A stretch of 64,000 bases of DNA from Legionella fallonii LLAP-10 (GCF_000953135.1 NZ_LN614827.1:3829501-3893500), one strand, 5' to 3'. Shown: positions 1 through 11,649, numbered from the stretch's first letter. A program made the numbers and translations. Notes: a model not told the origin generated them from the sequence alone.

Positions 1-836
1 AAATAAGGGGCATCGGCGCTTTTTAATAAACTATCAATATCTAATTTATCTTCTAATGCCAAATTTAAAACGTTTCGAGCATGAATCATCCCGACAAGAT
101 TATCTATAGATCCCCTGTATAAAGGCAAACGAGTATGTTGTGCTGTTTCTAATTGTTCTAAAAGTTGCGACCATGGTTGCTCTAAATCAATACCCACTAT
201 ATCCGCCTTAGGAACCATAATATCTTCAACAGTAGCCTGTTCCAAATCCAACAAACTAATTAACATGCTCTTATGTTCCACTGGCAAAAGGCCGCCAGCT
301 TCATGTACCACGGAACGAAGCTCTTCACCAGTTAGGGCTTCTTTCTGCATCTTGTTTATTGAAATGCCAAATATTTTCAAAATTCCATTAGACGTTAAAC
401 TAATCGTATGAACTAAAGGGGCAAAAAGCCAAAGTAAAATTTTTAACGGTAAGGAGCATGAGAAAGCAACTTGTTGAGGATAAATTGCGGCTAGTGTCTT
501 AGGTGTCATTTCAGCGAAAACCAACACAACCAGTGTTAAAAGAACTGTCGCAATAGCGACCCCAATTTCCCCATAATAGCGTTGGCCGATTAATGTAGCT
601 ATAGTCGATGAAACAATATTGGCTAAAGTATTGCCTATTAATACGACACTTAATAACTTGTCAGGTCGTGCAAGCATCTGATTAACACGAATAGCTTGTT
701 TATCATTTTTTTTTACCAGATATCTTAATTTATATCGATTAATAGACATCATGCCTATTTCAGATCCTGAAAAAAATGCTGATAATAAAATCAAAAAAAC
801 TAGAATGATCAACAACGTTGAAATAGGGAATTGCAC
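1..836 (-). CDS. CNNM/CorC (HlyC) family membrane protein, 3' part cut off by window edge
   Basis: The reading frame is open from a GTG at 836 to the window edge, about 278 codons. A good ribosome binding site (AGGAA) lies a few bases before the GTG, and the ATG further upstream is in another frame. The N-terminus is a membrane segment followed by FFSGSEIGMMSINRY, typical of the DUF21/CNNM transmembrane domain, with further hydrophobic segments after it. The last visible part (LVGMIHARNVLNL) is a CBS-domain pattern. Family members are inner-membrane proteins linked to magnesium/cobalt homeostasis. The C-terminal CBS part and CorC/HlyC domain would lie outside the window. The exact substrate is not known. 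Confidence 0.85.
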   Translation of the reverse strand, partial: MQFPISTLLIILVFLILLSAFFSGSEIGMMSINRYKLRYLVKKNDKQAIRVNQMLARPDKLLSVVLIGNTLANIVSSTIATLIGQRYYGEIGVAIATVLLTLVVLVFAEMTPKTLAAIYPQQVAFSCSLPLKILLWLFAPLVHTISLTSNGILKIFGISINKMQKEALTGEELRSVVHEAGGLLPVEHKSMLISLLDLEQATVEDIMVPKADIVGIDLEQPWSQLLEQLETAQHTRLPLYRGSIDNLVGMIHARNVLNLALEDKLDIDSLLKSADAPY

Positions 837-976
837 TTAGTTTCCTCATGATTTTGCTGCGAGAAAATAAAGTATCATAAGGGATTCAAGAAAGCGAGAT
901 TGATAAAGAGTTTAGAATATCTAAACTCTTTATCTTTTAGAACAATACAGTCTTTTATGCCATATTCATAATTAAT

Positions 977-1513
977 TTACTCGTTAGAAGAATTATAACG
1001 TTTAATACTTGACATAATTTCTTCGCGTGCCACTTCCGGACCGACCCATCCTTCTATTTTAACCCATTTACCTTCTTCCAAGTCCTTATAATGAGTAAAG
1101 AAGTGTTCTATAGACAACAATAAATGCTGTGGTAAATCCAAGTGAGATTCTATATTTTGATACATTTTACTCAATTTAGCGGTAGGCACAGCAAGTAACT
1201 TAGCATCGACTCCAGACTCATCTGTCATCTTTAACATGCCGATTGTTCGGCAAGAAATTACCGCGCCACTGATTAAAGGTACAGGAGTCACCACCAACAC
1301 ATCAACTGGGTCGCCATCTTCCGATAAAGTTTGCGGAATATATCCATAGTTGGCTGGATAAAACATAGCGGTTGCCATAAATCTATCGACAAACAAGGCA
1401 CCAGTTTCTTTGTCTACTTCATACTTTACTGGCTCTCCATGCATAGGAATTTCGATAATCACGTTAATATCATTCGGAACGTCGTTACCGCTTTTAATTT
1501 CCATTAAACTCAT
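977..1513 (-). CDS. ppa: Inorganic pyrophosphatase (family I)
   Basis: This 178-residue protein hydrolyses cytosolic pyrophosphate to phosphate, pulling biosynthetic reactions forward. It is the normal length for bacterial family I enzymes. The signature [10 protein letters not shown] is present with metal-binding Asp66, Asp68 and Asp71, followed by Asp98 and Asp103. The YPANYGYIP motif (52-60) and the substrate-binding Lys30 and Arg44 are at the expected places. The gene is single and divergent from the HIT-family gene, with about 230 bases between them for both promoters. Confidence 0.97.
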   Translation of the reverse strand: MSLMEIKSGNDVPNDINVIIEIPMHGEPVKYEVDKETGALFVDRFMATAMFYPANYGYIPQTLSEDGDPVDVLVVTPVPLISGAVISCRTIGMLKMTDESGVDAKLLAVPTAKLSKMYQNIESHLDLPQHLLLSIEHFFTHYKDLEEGKWVKIEGWVGPEVAREEIMSSIKRYNSSNE

Positions 1514-1741
1514 TTATATGCCCTTATAGTCAATAAGAAAAGTTTATTATCCTAGAAAAAGCCCTTTAGATCTACTGCATCTGCTAAGTGTACTAAATTT
1601 GTTGAATTTCCTAGAGTTTTCTCCTCCATCACGATAATAACTTCTACTTTGATGAAAAATCTTGCCAAAAGACAAAGACAAGCTGTCGCAATCTAATAAA
1701 GGAAATGTATAATATCTTTTTAATTATTAATCAGGTTAATT

Positions 1742-2083
1742 ATGACTTGCTTGTTTTGCAAAATTGCTCAAGGTGAAATTCCTGCTACTGTAGTTTATCA
1801 AGACAATGATATAATGGCCTTTCGTGATATTAGACCACAAGCACCTACGCACATACTGATTATCCCCAAGCAGCATATTGCAACAATCAATGACTGTGAC
1901 GATGATGATAGTCAGCTTCTGGGATCGATGATTTTAAGAGCAAAGAAATTAGCTCAGTCTGAAGGACTTAGTGATGTAGGATACCGATTAGTTTTTAATA
2001 TTAATTCTGGTGGCGGGCAGGAAGTTTACCACATTCATTTACATTTACTTGGTGGACGTCAAATGACTTGGCCGCCAGGCTAG
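1742..2083 (+). CDS. hinT: HIT-family purine nucleoside phosphoramidase (HinT-like)
   Basis: A 113-residue histidine-triad protein. The triad HIHLHLL is at residues 97-103, with catalytic His101, followed by [10 protein letters not shown], the usual end of bacterial HinT proteins. HinT enzymes cleave the P-N bond of AMP-lysine and similar phosphoramidates, including aminoacyl-adenylate by-products. The gene is immediately upstream of folE. Only about 11 bases separate its stop from the preferred folE start, so the two are probably co-transcribed. The link between the two functions is not obvious. Confidence 0.94.
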   Translation: MTCLFCKIAQGEIPATVVYQDNDIMAFRDIRPQAPTHILIIPKQHIATINDCDDDDSQLLGSMILRAKKLAQSEGLSDVGYRLVFNINSGGGQEVYHIHLHLLGGRQMTWPPG

Positions 2084-2094
2084 GAGTTCTTGCT

Positions 2095-2634
2095 ATGGAA
2101 CAACTATATACTAAACTCCTTCAAGAGTTAGGTGAAGATATCAATCGTGAAGGGCTAAAAGATACTCCCGCACGAGCATCGAATGCGATGCGGTACTTAA
2201 CAAAAGGTTATCGTGAAGATCTGGACGACATTATAAATGGCGCTCTCTTCGACTCTGACATGAGTGAATTGGTCATAGTAAAAGATATAGAATTATATTC
2301 TATGTGCGAACATCATTTATTGCCTTTTTTAGGGAAATGCCACGTAGGTTATTTACCTAACGGTAAAGTAATAGGCCTCTCTAAAATCGCTCGCATTGTT
2401 GATTTTTTTGCTCGAAGACTACAAATTCAAGAGCGAATGACAGGAGAAATAGCTCGTTGTATTGAGTCTGTCACTGGAGCTCGAGGTGTTGCTGTAGTGA
2501 TAGAAGCAAAGCATCTTTGCATGATGATGCGAGGTGTTGAAAAGCAGAATTCTGTTATGACTACATCGATGATGTTGGGCGAAATGGGCTCTAATCACAG
2601 TAGCCGCAGTGAATTTTTAAACCTGATTCGTTGA
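2095..2634 (+). CDS. folE: GTP cyclohydrolase I
   Basis: A 179-residue enzyme that opens GTP to 7,8-dihydroneopterin triphosphate, the first step of folate and pterin synthesis. The zinc ligands are visible as Cys71 and His74 in MCEHHLLPF and Cys142 in KHLCMMMRG; the QERMT and GVAVVIEA blocks are also conserved. I chose the ATG at 2095, which has TAGGAG eight bases upstream. A longer frame from TTG at 2068 would overlap the HIT gene and lacks a good ribosome binding site. The downstream side is a palindrome-rich spacer facing pnp. The product feeds the pathway that includes folP in this same window. Confidence 0.95.
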   Translation: MEQLYTKLLQELGEDINREGLKDTPARASNAMRYLTKGYREDLDDIINGALFDSDMSELVIVKDIELYSMCEHHLLPFLGKCHVGYLPNGKVIGLSKIARIVDFFARRLQIQERMTGEIARCIESVTGARGVAVVIEAKHLCMMMRGVEKQNSVMTTSMMLGEMGSNHSSRSEFLNLIR

Positions 2635-2651
2635 CCTTTGCCATTCGCGTA

Positions 2652-2776
2652 ATGGCATCAACTTAATATTTACGGCGTCTGTTGGGCTACGCTATCGCTT
2701 GGTTCCAACCTACCAGTATTACTCCATACTCCTAAAATCGACGCCATTAACCTTCAAATGATGGCATCAACTTAAG
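2652..2776. repeat. REP-like intergenic repeat cluster
   Basis: Between convergent folE and pnp, ATGGCATCAACTTAA occurs twice in direct orientation (2652-2666 and 2761-2775). The segment 2680-2713 (starting TGTTGGGCTACGC, ending CCAACCTAC) is an imperfect palindrome of the short proteobacterial repeat type. An inverted partial copy of the first motif (GACGCCATTAA) lies at about 2741-2751. The motif recurs as a perfect inverted repeat near 50.5 kb. No gene is visible here. Confidence 0.6.
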
Positions 2777-2778
2777 GT

Positions 2779-2818
2779 TTATAACCAGCAAGCGGCAACG
2801 CCGCATTGCCGGTTATAA
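2779..2818. terminator. Hairpin between convergent folE and pnp
   Basis: TTATAACC (2779-2786) pairs with GGTTATAA (2811-2818), and GCGGC/GCCGC form the inner stem around an AAC loop. The structure is symmetric and sits just past both stop codons. There is no long T-run, so it is either a bidirectional terminator/RNA stabiliser or another member of the palindromic repeats. Confidence 0.5.
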
Positions 2819-2828
2819 TCAATAGCAC

Positions 2829-5012
2829 TTACTCTTCTTCTGAATGATCGTTTACCACATCAGCATGTTTGCCATCTTTTTCATGATGTGTTGCTTCATC
2901 ATTCGCAGTAGCGCTTGCTGCGTTAGAGGCTGCTTGAGGTTTATCTTTCCATTCTAGTTTTACGCGGCCTTGCTTATCAATCCCCGCGACAAATACCTCA
3001 ATATCCTGTCCTTCTTTTAGGACATCCTCAACTTTTTGCGCTCTATCATTGCAAATTTGTGAAATATGCAATAATCCATCCTTGCCAGGTAAAAGATTAA
3101 TAAACGCGCCAAAATCGACAATTTTACTTACTTTACCTTGGTAAGTCTGGCCAACTTCTACTTCAGCAATCAACGCTTTAATTTGTCGTTGAGCTTCCTC
3201 TAAAGCCATTTGATCTGGTGAAAATAATTGCACAACGCCAGTATCATCAATATCAATTGAAACTCCTGTGCTTTCAATCAGACCTTTAATTGTTGCGCCA
3301 CCTTTACCGATAATTGTTCTAATTTTATCTTCAGCTACTTTCATTGTAGTGATTCGTGGTGCATGCTGTGATAATTCTTCCCTATGCTCAGACAAAGCAT
3401 TATTCATTATGCCAAGAATATGAATGCGGCCAGCTAAAGCTTGTTCCAGCGCCTGCTCCATGATTTCACTGGTAATTCCAGTGATTTTAATATCCATCTG
3501 TAATGCGGTAACCCCTTGTTCCGTACCAGCCACTTTAAAATCCATATCACCTAAATGGTCTTCATCACCTAGAATATCGGTCAATACAGCAAAACGCTCA
3601 CCTTCTTTAATTAACCCCATGGCCACACCTGCAACAGGAGCTTTTAGAGGGACGCCAGCATCCATCAGAGCCAAACTAGTACCGCAAACAGTCGCCATGG
3701 AACTTGAACCATTAGATTCAGTAATCTCAGAAACAACTCTCAGTACATAAGGAAAATCAGCCGCACTAGGAAGTACTGCCATCAAAGCACGTTTAGCCAA
3801 ACGACCATGCCCAATTTCACGACGCTTAGGACTGCCAACCATGCCTACTTCGCCTACAGAATAAGGAGGGAAATTGTAATGGAGCATGAATTTATCTTTA
3901 GCTTCCCCATTAATTCCATCTAAAATTTGTGCATCGCGCTCATTGCCTAAAGTAGCAACAACGATAGCCTGGGTTTCTCCGCGGGTGAACAAGCAAGATC
4001 CATGGGTTCTTTCCAAGAATTTAGTACGAATAGCAATAGGACGTACTGTTTTATGATCGCGGCCATCAATACGAGGCTCACCATTAAGAATACGGTTACG
4101 AACCGTAGAGCGCTCTAAATTACCAAACATTTCGGTAATTTCGTCTGCTCTTAACTCACCATTTTCAGTTAATAATGCAGCTACCGCTTGATCTCTCAAC
4201 TGATCTAAACGTTGATAACGCTGTTGTTTGTCTTTGATCAGATAGGCCGCCTCTACATCATTCTGGCACATATCAATAACTCTTGCTTGTAAATTAGTGT
4301 TGATTTCTGCTGGAGTCCAATCCCAACGAGCTTTGCCTGTTTCAGCAGCTAACTCTTCAATTACTTTAATGACACCTTTCATCATTTCGTGACCAAACAT
4401 AATTGCGCCACGCATAATATCTTCACTTAATTCTTTGGCTTCTGATTCAACCATTAAAATTGCTTCTTTAGTACCTGCAACCACTAAATCAAGTTTAGAT
4501 CCTTCCAACTCTTTTCTGCTAGGATTTAATAAGTAAATGCCATCTTTATAGCCTACACGTGCAGCACCTATAGGTCCATTAAACGGAATGCCGGAAAGAG
4601 CAATAGCTGCAGAAGCACCTATCATTGCAAGAATGTCTGAAGAAACATCTGGATTTAAAGAAAGAACTGTCGCAATAACTTGCACTTCGTTATAGAAATT
4701 ATCTGGGAATAGGGGACGAATGGGTCTATCGATCAAACGTGAAATTAATGTTTCATTATCACTAGGTCTGCCTTCACGCTTATTAAATCCGCCAGGGATT
4801 TTTCCCACCGCGTAGAACTTCTCCTGATAATTTACTGTGAGAGGAAAAAACCCATTATTTTCCGCATTCTCTTTTTTTCCAACAACGGTTACCAACACTT
4901 GGGTACCATTCATGCTCACTAACACAGCACCATCAGCCTGTCTTGCTATTTCACCAGCTTCTAATACTAGAGTGTGGTCACCAAATGCTACCTCTTTTAT
5001 AATTTTAGCCAC
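2829..5012 (-). CDS. pnp: Polyribonucleotide nucleotidyltransferase (PNPase)
   Basis: A 727-residue 3'-to-5' phosphorolytic exoribonuclease, the RNA-decay enzyme of the degradosome. Two RNase PH-like domains (about 1-225 and 310-540) flank an alpha-helical linker. A KH domain ([15 protein letters not shown]) and an S1 domain ([18 protein letters not shown]) follow. The region [16 protein letters not shown] carries active-site acidic residues. The C-terminal 35 residues are charged and histidine-rich, as is common and variable in the family. It lies downstream of rpsO, as in E. coli, with a hairpin terminator in between. Antisense frames inside it are shadows. Confidence 0.98.
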   Translation of the reverse strand: MAKIIKEVAFGDHTLVLEAGEIARQADGAVLVSMNGTQVLVTVVGKKENAENNGFFPLTVNYQEKFYAVGKIPGGFNKREGRPSDNETLISRLIDRPIRPLFPDNFYNEVQVIATVLSLNPDVSSDILAMIGASAAIALSGIPFNGPIGAARVGYKDGIYLLNPSRKELEGSKLDLVVAGTKEAILMVESEAKELSEDIMRGAIMFGHEMMKGVIKVIEELAAETGKARWDWTPAEINTNLQARVIDMCQNDVEAAYLIKDKQQRYQRLDQLRDQAVAALLTENGELRADEITEMFGNLERSTVRNRILNGEPRIDGRDHKTVRPIAIRTKFLERTHGSCLFTRGETQAIVVATLGNERDAQILDGINGEAKDKFMLHYNFPPYSVGEVGMVGSPKRREIGHGRLAKRALMAVLPSAADFPYVLRVVSEITESNGSSSMATVCGTSLALMDAGVPLKAPVAGVAMGLIKEGERFAVLTDILGDEDHLGDMDFKVAGTEQGVTALQMDIKITGITSEIMEQALEQALAGRIHILGIMNNALSEHREELSQHAPRITTMKVAEDKIRTIIGKGGATIKGLIESTGVSIDIDDTGVVQLFSPDQMALEEAQRQIKALIAEVEVGQTYQGKVSKIVDFGAFINLLPGKDGLLHISQICNDRAQKVEDVLKEGQDIEVFVAGIDKQGRVKLEWKDKPQAASNAASATANDEATHHEKDGKHADVVNDHSEEE

Positions 5013-5041
5013 GTAATGTTCCCCATTAAGTAATTATAACG

Positions 5042-5067
5042 AAAAAAAAGGCGCAGAAAACTGCGCC
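5042..5067 (-). terminator. Rho-independent terminator between rpsO and pnp
   Basis: GGCGCAG, an AAAA loop and CTGCGCC form a 7-bp perfect stem (5050-5067). On the minus strand this is followed by eight T residues. It lies between the rpsO stop and the pnp start, where E. coli also has an attenuating terminator, so it probably limits read-through into pnp. Confidence 0.85.
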
Positions 5068-5126
5068 TTTTATCTAAACGATTGAATATGTCTGATGCGT
5101 CTCTTTAGAGACCATAATCTCAACAA

Positions 5127-5402
5127 TCAATAAGAATCTCTCAATCCTAAACTTTGGATTAATGTCTGATAACGAGATTGATCTGTACGCTTCAAATATT
5201 TTAGCAACTTGCGGCGCTTATTAACTAAGCTTTGCAAACCACGTCTGGAGTGAAAATCTTTTTTATGATCTTTGAAGTGGTCAGTCAAATATTTAATACG
5301 ACCAGTAATCAAAGAAACTTGCACCTCTGGTGAGCCAGTATCTTTATCAGCACGCTTGTATTCTTTAACAATTTCTGCTTTTTCCGCGCTATTTAGCGAC
5401 AT
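5127..5402 (-). CDS. rpsO: 30S ribosomal protein S15
   Basis: A 91-residue primary 16S rRNA-binding protein of the small subunit platform. The sequence shows the family pattern from [12 protein letters not shown] through [15 protein letters not shown] to RRKLLKYL. The start has AGGAG (CCAGGAGTATA) before it. It has its own promoter-like sequence upstream and a terminator downstream, so it can be expressed independently of the larger nusA-pnp unit. Confidence 0.98.
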   Translation of the reverse strand: MSLNSAEKAEIVKEYKRADKDTGSPEVQVSLITGRIKYLTDHFKDHKKDFHSRRGLQSLVNKRRKLLKYLKRTDQSRYQTLIQSLGLRDSY

Positions 5403-5446
5403 TATATACTCCTGGAACTAAGCTAAGTATTCATTCAAAGGCGAAC

Positions 5447-5475
5447 ATTCTACCAAGGCATGCTAAATGAAACAA
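5447..5475 (-). promoter_or_regulatory. Sigma-70 promoter for rpsO
   Basis: On the minus strand TTGTTT (5475-5470) and TAGAAT (5452-5447) are separated by 17 bases, matching the -35 and -10 consensus at 4/6 and 5/6. They lie about 45 bases before the rpsO start. This is sequence inference only. Confidence 0.6.
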
Positions 5476-5522
5476 GAGCTTGAAATTAATTTGTGCAAAA
5501 AATTTCATACTTCTCTCCCATT

Positions 5523-5542
5523 ATACATAATTAATCATGTAT
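5523..5542. promoter_or_regulatory. 20-bp near-perfect palindrome upstream of rpsO
   Basis: The 20 bases are a palindrome with one mismatched pair (ATACAT, central ATTAAT, ATGTAT). It sits upstream of the rpsO promoter and after the truB stop. It could be an operator or a hairpin; no known consensus was recognised. Confidence 0.3.
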
Positions 5543-5648
5543 AAGCGTGTTAACAATACGCTCTAGTTTGAACAAAAATACCATGATTTTAGAGCATCGC
5601 TGCAAAAAACATGACCCTTGTCAAAAAAGTAGCGGTTGTAAACGGCCT

Positions 5649-6554
5649 TTAGAAGGCAAGTAGGCGCTTTGCTTTTAAATCACCATTAACTTGTCGTTCA
5701 CCTATTCCAATAAATTGTGACCGCTCATTATAGAGACGAACACAATCTGCCACATCAACATTCATCTTATTAGCAAGAACTCTGCCCTGACGAATAGAAA
5801 ACACCTCTTCGTCAGATAAGATAACCTGAGACAAATAATCAACTGCTTTATCCATGGGAATCAGGCAGTTAATCTTCTGTGTTAAAGACATTTCTTCTAT
5901 TTGTTCCAAAGTGTACATAGGTATCTGTTGGAACCCTGAAGTGTATAGCCTATGTAGACGAGTGACATGAGCTCCTACCTGCAAATCATCGCCAATATCT
6001 TCAACTAAATTGCGTATATAAGTTCCCTTACTGCACGTTACTGTTAATGAAAATTGCTTTCCATCAAAATAATTCAAGTCTAATTGACTAATTAATATAT
6101 CCCTGGCATTACGCTCTATTTCTATACCCTTTCTTGCAAACTTATATAAGGGAACACCATTATGCTTTAAGGCAGAAAACATCGAAGGTATCTGCTTTGT
6201 GCGTCCTTTATATTGCTCTAAAATGTCGTGCAATTGCATTTCGGAAATAGAGTAATCATCAGTCTGAGCAATAACTTCACCAGTAGCATCTGCTGTATTA
6301 GTTTTTATCCCCAACAACCCTGTAGTTTCATAGCATTTATCAGCATCAAGAATATACTGACAAATCTTAGTTGCTTCACCAAAACAAATTGGCAGCATAC
6401 CCGTAGCTAAAGGATCAAGACTGCCTGTATGACCCGCCTTTTTAGCACCAAACAAGTTCTTTGCCTTTTGTAAAGCAAAATTAGAAGACATTCCTTCAGA
6501 TTTATTGAGCAGTAGGATTCCATCTATAGCGGATTTATGTTCAGTTACTTTCAT
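5649..6554 (-). CDS. truB: tRNA pseudouridine(55) synthase
   Basis: This enzyme makes pseudouridine at position 55 in the T-loop of tRNAs and also acts as a tRNA folding factor. The catalytic motif [12 protein letters not shown] with its Asp is near residue 47, preceded by GMSSN and KAGHTG. The ATG at 6554 gives 301 residues and places IDGILLLNK about as far from the N-terminus as in E. coli TruB. ATG codons at 6560 and 6575 are alternatives; none has a clear ribosome binding site. Every choice overlaps the end of rbfA, so translational coupling is likely. Confidence 0.95.
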   Translation of the reverse strand: MKVTEHKSAIDGILLLNKSEGMSSNFALQKAKNLFGAKKAGHTGSLDPLATGMLPICFGEATKICQYILDADKCYETTGLLGIKTNTADATGEVIAQTDDYSISEMQLHDILEQYKGRTKQIPSMFSALKHNGVPLYKFARKGIEIERNARDILISQLDLNYFDGKQFSLTVTCSKGTYIRNLVEDIGDDLQVGAHVTRLHRLYTSGFQQIPMYTLEQIEEMSLTQKINCLIPMDKAVDYLSQVILSDEEVFSIRQGRVLANKMNVDVADCVRLYNERSQFIGIGERQVNGDLKAKRLLAF

Positions 6555-6912
6555 CGTCATCGGAGTTCGTATCATTCACTTTATCAATTAGACGGCTTAA
6601 CCGCTCACCATATTCTATTGATTCATCATAAATAAAATGAAGCTGGGGAACGGTTCGCAAAGTAATGCTACGCGATAAAGCAGTACGCAGATAGCTTGCT
6701 GCTGCATTTAAAATATTGGTAGCTAATTGTTTATCCTCACTAAAAATAGTGAAATACACTTTTGCATGTCCTAAATCAGCGGATACCTTAACCGCTGAAA
6801 TAGTAACAAAACCTTTTAAGCGTGGATCTTTGATCTCCTGAGGAATGATCTGAGCCAACTTACGTTGAATCATCTCAGCAATTCTATCAGTACGTTTAAA
6901 ATTATTGCTCAT
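6541..6912 (-). CDS. rbfA: 30S ribosome-binding factor A
   Basis: A 123-residue KH-fold protein needed for late 16S rRNA processing and cold adaptation. Family features are the N-terminal [28 protein letters not shown] and [11 protein letters not shown] near the end. The C-terminal tail is acidic (DDDES). It sits two bases downstream of infB and overlaps truB, the classic cluster. Confidence 0.96.
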   Translation of the reverse strand: MSNNFKRTDRIAEMIQRKLAQIIPQEIKDPRLKGFVTISAVKVSADLGHAKVYFTIFSEDKQLATNILNAAASYLRTALSRSITLRTVPQLHFIYDESIEYGERLSRLIDKVNDTNSDDDESN

Positions 6913-6914
6913 CT

Positions 6915-9521
6915 TTATAAATCACGCTTAATTTCAACAGTCTCATACACTTCGATTAAGTCGCCAGGCTTAACGTCATTATAATTTTTTACACCTATAC
7001 CGCACTCAAAGCCTTGACGAACTTCAATCACATCATCTTTAAAGCGACGTAAAGACTCTAAGGTACCTTCATAGATTACTACGTTAGCACGTAATACACG
7101 TATAGGATTATTACGCTTAATAGCCCCTTCAATAACCATACAGCCAGCAATTGCACCAAGTTTTGGCGATTTAAATACATCACGAACTTCAGCAATACCA
7201 ACAATTTGCTCTTTGAATTGCGGAGCAAGCATACCGGTTAACGCCCCTTTAATTTGATCCACAATGTCATAGATTACACTGTAATAATGTAAAGATATTG
7301 ATTCTTGCTCTGCCAAGCGCTTAGCAGTACTATCTGCTCTAACATTAAATCCTATTAAAATTGCGCTAGATGCTATTGCTAAATGAACATCAGACTCAGT
7401 AATTCCACCAACACCACTTGAAATTACTTCAACTTTTACTTCGTCATTTGATAATTTCACTAAGGCATCAGAAATTGCTTCTAAAGATCCTTGAACATCT
7501 GCTTTTAGGACAATATTTAGCACCTTGGATTCGGCTGCTGTCATATTTTCCATGATGCCTTCGATAGAAGATTTTTGACGTCTTGCTAATTTAACATCGC
7601 GGAATTTTCCTTGACGGAATAAAGCAACCTCTCTGGCTTTCTTCTCATCAGCAACAACTATAGCCTCATCGCCTGCATGAGGAATTGCCGACAAACCAAG
7701 AACCTCTACAGGAGTAGATGGTCCAGCGCTGTCTACTAAGTCCCCGTTATCGCCAACTAATGCGCGAACACGACCATATTGAAAACCTGCGAGTATAATA
7801 TCCCCTTTATGCAGCGTACCACTTTGCACTAATACAGTAGCAACAGGGCCTCGTCCCTTATCCAGGCGCGATTCGATAACTACACCTTTTGCCGCACCAT
7901 CGGTTAATGCAGTTAACTCCAGAACTTCTGCTTGCAATAAAATGGCGTCAAGCAGTTCATCGATACCTATACCTGTTTTTGCTGAAATAGAAACAAACAT
8001 GGTGTCACCACCCCAAGACTCAGGGATAACCTCATGGACAGACAATTCATTCATGACTCTTTCAGGATCTGAATCAGGCTTATCTATTTTATTAATTGCA
8101 ACGATAATAGGTACTTTTGCTGCTTTAGCATGTTGAATCGCTTCTATAGTTTGAGGTTTAACCCCATCATCGGCTGCAACAATCAGAATCACTATATCAG
8201 TTGCTTGAGCACCGCGCGCTCTCATTGCAGTAAAGGCAGCATGTCCAGGTGTATCAAGAAAAGTGACATCGCCCTTAGGTGTGCTCACATGATAAGCCCC
8301 TATATGTTGAGTAATGCCCCCTGCTTCTCCTGCAGCAACCTTAGTACGGCGAATATAATCGAGTAAAGAAGTTTTACCATGATCTACGTGCCCCATTATA
8401 GTAACAACAGGTGCGCGAGGAGCTCTATGTGACCCTTTAGATATTGACTCACCTAAGCCAGCTTCTATTGCATCTTCTTTTATAACAGTCGCTTTGTGTC
8501 CCATTTCTTCAACAACAATTACCGCCGTTTCTTGGTCAATAACCTGATTAATTGTTGCCATGGCACCTAAGGTCATCATCACTTTAATTACTTCTGCTGC
8601 TTTCACAGACATACGTTTTGCAAGTTCAGCAACAGTAATCGTTTCAGGAACCATTACTTCTCTGACGATGGGGGCTGTAGGTAAAGCAAATCCATGTGTT
8701 AAGGACTCTTCTGCTTCTTTATATTTATCTGATTTTTCAGAACCCTTACGTTTTTTAAACTTATTCCGGCCACCGCGACGGTGAGCATCAATATCCTCTT
8801 CGTCCCGTTCAAAAGTTTGATATTTGGGTTTTTTCTTAACTTTTTTGAACTCAGAGGCCTCAGCTTCAGACTTCGTTTGCTCAACAAATTTCTTTTTAGT
8901 GGTTTTCTCTGCGGATTTCGCCTCTTCTTTCATTGAAACTGCTGAAGAAACGACTTCTGGTGAAGCATTCTCTAAGACTTTTTCTGTTAACAATTCTAAT
9001 GGATCAGTAGGTTCTTCTTCCGAAAGAATTACAGTAGCTTCTTCAATATTTTGTCCTTCAGACTCATTCTGAACGACAGACTCATCGGCTACCGGAGCTT
9101 CAACAATTAGCTCTTCAGTAGTGTTTTCTTCATTTGGTGGGAGCTTTTCAACAACTGACGCTGACTCCGCTGCAGAAGGAGATGTAATCTCTCCGATTTC
9201 AGGCTGCTCAACAATACTGCGTTGTTTAACGAATGTTTTTTTCTTACGTACTTCAACATTCACTGTTTTGCCACTATGAACATCGTGCCCCACAGTAACC
9301 TGAGATAAACTTTTACGTCGTAAAGTTATTCTTTCAGGTGTAGCAACGGTATCACGTGCAGAGCTACCCTTTAGGTGATTGAGTAAAATTCGCTTTTGAT
9401 CCTCATTCACAGTCTGTTGATCATCCGTGAAAGACAACCCCGCTTCCTGTAACTGGTTCAATAAGCGTTCAACTGGGATACCAACGACTTGAGCTAATTG
9501 TTTAACCGTCACATCCGCCAT
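6915..9521 (-). CDS. infB: Translation initiation factor IF-2
   Basis: An 868-residue GTPase that brings fMet-tRNA to the 30S subunit and promotes subunit joining. An IF2-N domain (1-50) is followed by a long charged linker rich in Glu/Lys (about 100-275), a second IF2-N-like domain (290-345) and the G domain. There G1 is GHVDHGKT at 377-384, then DTPGHAAF (G3) and NKID (G4). Domains II-IV end in [17 protein letters not shown]. It recognises the initiator tRNA that is encoded at the head of this same cluster. The acid/base-rich linker varies widely between species. Confidence 0.98.
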   Translation of the reverse strand: MADVTVKQLAQVVGIPVERLLNQLQEAGLSFTDDQQTVNEDQKRILLNHLKGSSARDTVATPERITLRRKSLSQVTVGHDVHSGKTVNVEVRKKKTFVKQRSIVEQPEIGEITSPSAAESASVVEKLPPNEENTTEELIVEAPVADESVVQNESEGQNIEEATVILSEEEPTDPLELLTEKVLENASPEVVSSAVSMKEEAKSAEKTTKKKFVEQTKSEAEASEFKKVKKKPKYQTFERDEEDIDAHRRGGRNKFKKRKGSEKSDKYKEAEESLTHGFALPTAPIVREVMVPETITVAELAKRMSVKAAEVIKVMMTLGAMATINQVIDQETAVIVVEEMGHKATVIKEDAIEAGLGESISKGSHRAPRAPVVTIMGHVDHGKTSLLDYIRRTKVAAGEAGGITQHIGAYHVSTPKGDVTFLDTPGHAAFTAMRARGAQATDIVILIVAADDGVKPQTIEAIQHAKAAKVPIIVAINKIDKPDSDPERVMNELSVHEVIPESWGGDTMFVSISAKTGIGIDELLDAILLQAEVLELTALTDGAAKGVVIESRLDKGRGPVATVLVQSGTLHKGDIILAGFQYGRVRALVGDNGDLVDSAGPSTPVEVLGLSAIPHAGDEAIVVADEKKAREVALFRQGKFRDVKLARRQKSSIEGIMENMTAAESKVLNIVLKADVQGSLEAISDALVKLSNDEVKVEVISSGVGGITESDVHLAIASSAILIGFNVRADSTAKRLAEQESISLHYYSVIYDIVDQIKGALTGMLAPQFKEQIVGIAEVRDVFKSPKLGAIAGCMVIEGAIKRNNPIRVLRANVVIYEGTLESLRRFKDDVIEVRQGFECGIGVKNYNDVKPGDLIEVYETVEIKRDL

Positions 9522-9624
9522 ATTTTATATCCTCTTTCAGCACTTTCTTAATGAAACTGCATATATATATTTTAACACTTTCAAACACCATCTCTGGTGT
9601 AATTAATTATAAAAACCTCAGTGC

Positions 9625-11103
9625 TTACATAAACCATGGTTCTCTTGCCTTCATAATTAAGGCAGCGGCTTTTTCTTCTGTTATACTATCAATTTCAAGC
9701 AATTCATCTACCGAATGCTCTGCTAATTCTTCCATAGTAGTAATGCCCTTACTAGCTAATTTATTAGCAAGCTCTTCGGTCATTCCCTCCATCGTCAGAA
9801 GAGAAGCATCTGGTGAGCCAGATAATCCTTTTCCTGAAGAAAGTGCCATAGTTAACAAAGCATCATTCGCTCTATTTCTAAGTTCCTCAACGATCTCTTC
9901 ATCAAATTCCTCTATCGCAAGCAGCTCTTCTTTAGGTACATAAGCTATTTCTTCTAGAGAAGAAAATCCATGGGCTACCAATAAAGTAGCAATTTCTTCG
10001 TCAATTTCAAGATTAGAAGTAAATAGCTTGACTATTTTACTTGATTCTTCTTGATTTTTATTTTCAAACTCTTCTATTGTCATGACATTAAGAGTCCAGC
10101 CTGTCAGCTGGCTTGCTAATTTGACATTTTGTCCATTTCTACCAATCGCTTGCGATAACTGTTCTTTTTCAACTGCGAGATCCATAGTATGACTATCTTC
10201 ATCGACTACTATAGAAGATATATCCGCAGGAGCCATAGCATTAATCACTAGCTGCGCAGGGTTATCATCCCATAAAATAATATCTACACGTTCTCCACCA
10301 AGTTCGCTTGATACCGCCTGGACTCTTGCACCACGCATACCGACACAAGCACCGATAGGATCTATACGTCCATCATTAGTTTTAACAGCAATTTTGGCTC
10401 TGTTTCCTGAATCACGAGCAGCGGCACGAACCTCAATAATATTTTCACCGATTTCAGGAACTTCAATGCGGAATAGCTCAATAAGCATTTCATTACGTGT
10501 ACGACTTACAAAGAGCTGCGGGCCACGAGCCTGAGGTGAAATTTCATATAAATAAGCACGGACTCTATCATTAGGTCGAAACATCTCATGAGGCAACATC
10601 TCTGTCCGAGGTAAAAAGGCTTCTGCTTTACCCCCCAAATCAATAATCACATTATCTCGAGTAACTTTCTTAACGGTTCCATAGACTAGTTGACCTAATT
10701 TACTACGGAATTGATCAATAACTAGTTCACGCTCAGCTTCTCTAACTTTTTGCATGATTACTTGACGAGCCGTCTGGGCTTCAATTCTACCGAATTCAAT
10801 AGAAGGAATAAGTTCTTCAATCCGCTCACCAATTGCGATTGATGGATTACGATTTTTAGCTTCGTCTAAAGTTAATTGATGATCGGGAAATTCAAGCTCA
10901 TCATCATTGACTACATCCCAATATCTAAAAGTTTCATATTCGCCAGTTCGCGGGTCAAGTTTAATACGCACACCTATTTCTAAGCCTAAAATCTTGCGTG
11001 TCGCAGACTCTAGTGCTGACTGAATAGCACGAATAATAACTTCTTTACTTACCCCTCTTTCGTTTGATAACGCCTCAGCAACTAATAACAATTCTTTGCT
11101 CAT
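9625..11103 (-). CDS. nusA: Transcription termination/antitermination factor NusA
   Basis: A 492-residue RNA polymerase-associated factor. It has an N-terminal polymerase-binding domain, an S1 domain around 134-200 ([20 protein letters not shown]), and two KH domains with [12 protein letters not shown] and [12 protein letters not shown]. Two acidic C-terminal repeats (about 365-420 and 440-490) match the AR1/AR2 helix-hairpin-helix repeats of enterobacterial NusA. It sits between rimP (11 bases upstream) and infB (about 100 bases downstream). Confidence 0.98.
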   Translation of the reverse strand: MSKELLLVAEALSNERGVSKEVIIRAIQSALESATRKILGLEIGVRIKLDPRTGEYETFRYWDVVNDDELEFPDHQLTLDEAKNRNPSIAIGERIEELIPSIEFGRIEAQTARQVIMQKVREAERELVIDQFRSKLGQLVYGTVKKVTRDNVIIDLGGKAEAFLPRTEMLPHEMFRPNDRVRAYLYEISPQARGPQLFVSRTRNEMLIELFRIEVPEIGENIIEVRAAARDSGNRAKIAVKTNDGRIDPIGACVGMRGARVQAVSSELGGERVDIILWDDNPAQLVINAMAPADISSIVVDEDSHTMDLAVEKEQLSQAIGRNGQNVKLASQLTGWTLNVMTIEEFENKNQEESSKIVKLFTSNLEIDEEIATLLVAHGFSSLEEIAYVPKEELLAIEEFDEEIVEELRNRANDALLTMALSSGKGLSGSPDASLLTMEGMTEELANKLASKGITTMEELAEHSVDELLEIDSITEEKAAALIMKAREPWFM

Positions 11104-11114
11104 TGTTCGCCTCT

Positions 11115-11558
11115 CTAGACTGTCAAATTTGCTTTCACAATATTTGAAAAAAGTAGTTCTTGATGTTCCCCATTTATATCCAATACTACTGTGCTTTCAT
11201 TCGCTGAAACAATAATACCTGACATTTTCCGTTTACCGTTTACTGGCTTAAAAGTCTTTACCTGAACTGCTTGTCCTAAGTAACGTTGATATTGCTCATG
11301 GTTAAACAATGGCCTAGGAATGCCTGGGGATGATATTTCTAAATTATAGTTTCCTGGAATTGGATCTTCTACATCAAGTAATGCGCTAACTTGCTTACTA
11401 ACTGCTTGACAGTCTTCGATTCCAATTCCATCTGGCTTATCTATGTATATACGCAATAAAGAGTGTTTACCCTGAGAGAGGTATTCACATCCCCAGAGTT
11501 CATATCCCATGTCATTAACAATGGGAGACAGTAATTGTACTAGTTCATCTTGCATCAT
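11115..11558 (-). CDS. rimP: Ribosome maturation factor RimP
   Basis: A 147-residue 30S assembly factor. Visible family blocks are [35 protein letters not shown] and [14 protein letters not shown]. It is the first protein gene after the initiator tRNA, as in E. coli (metY-rimP-nusA-infB). The start could be either of two adjacent ATG codons (11558 or 11555); neither has a strong ribosome binding site. Confidence 0.96.
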   Translation of the reverse strand: MMQDELVQLLSPIVNDMGYELWGCEYLSQGKHSLLRIYIDKPDGIGIEDCQAVSKQVSALLDVEDPIPGNYNLEISSPGIPRPLFNHEQYQRYLGQAVQVKTFKPVNGKRKMSGIIVSANESTVVLDINGEHQELLFSNIVKANLTV

Positions 11559-11649
11559 AATATTAAATTAACAAACAAAGAAAGGGCGCACACGCCCAAG
11601 TCTGTTAACTGACTTAGATTAGCACAGTACCCTGTTTAACATAATAAAA

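Noticed and set aside
2652..2776. Direct repeats considered as a CRISPR array
   Set aside because: Only two copies of 15 bases, unequal spacing and no cas genes nearby; they fit REP-type repeats.
3424..3750. Open frame of 108 codons antisense to pnp
   Set aside because: It lies wholly inside the PNPase gene, has no ribosome binding site and no recognisable protein sequence.
8130..9072. Several open frames antisense to infB
   Set aside because: They mirror the charged, repetitive linker of IF-2; their Ser-rich translations are typical shadows.
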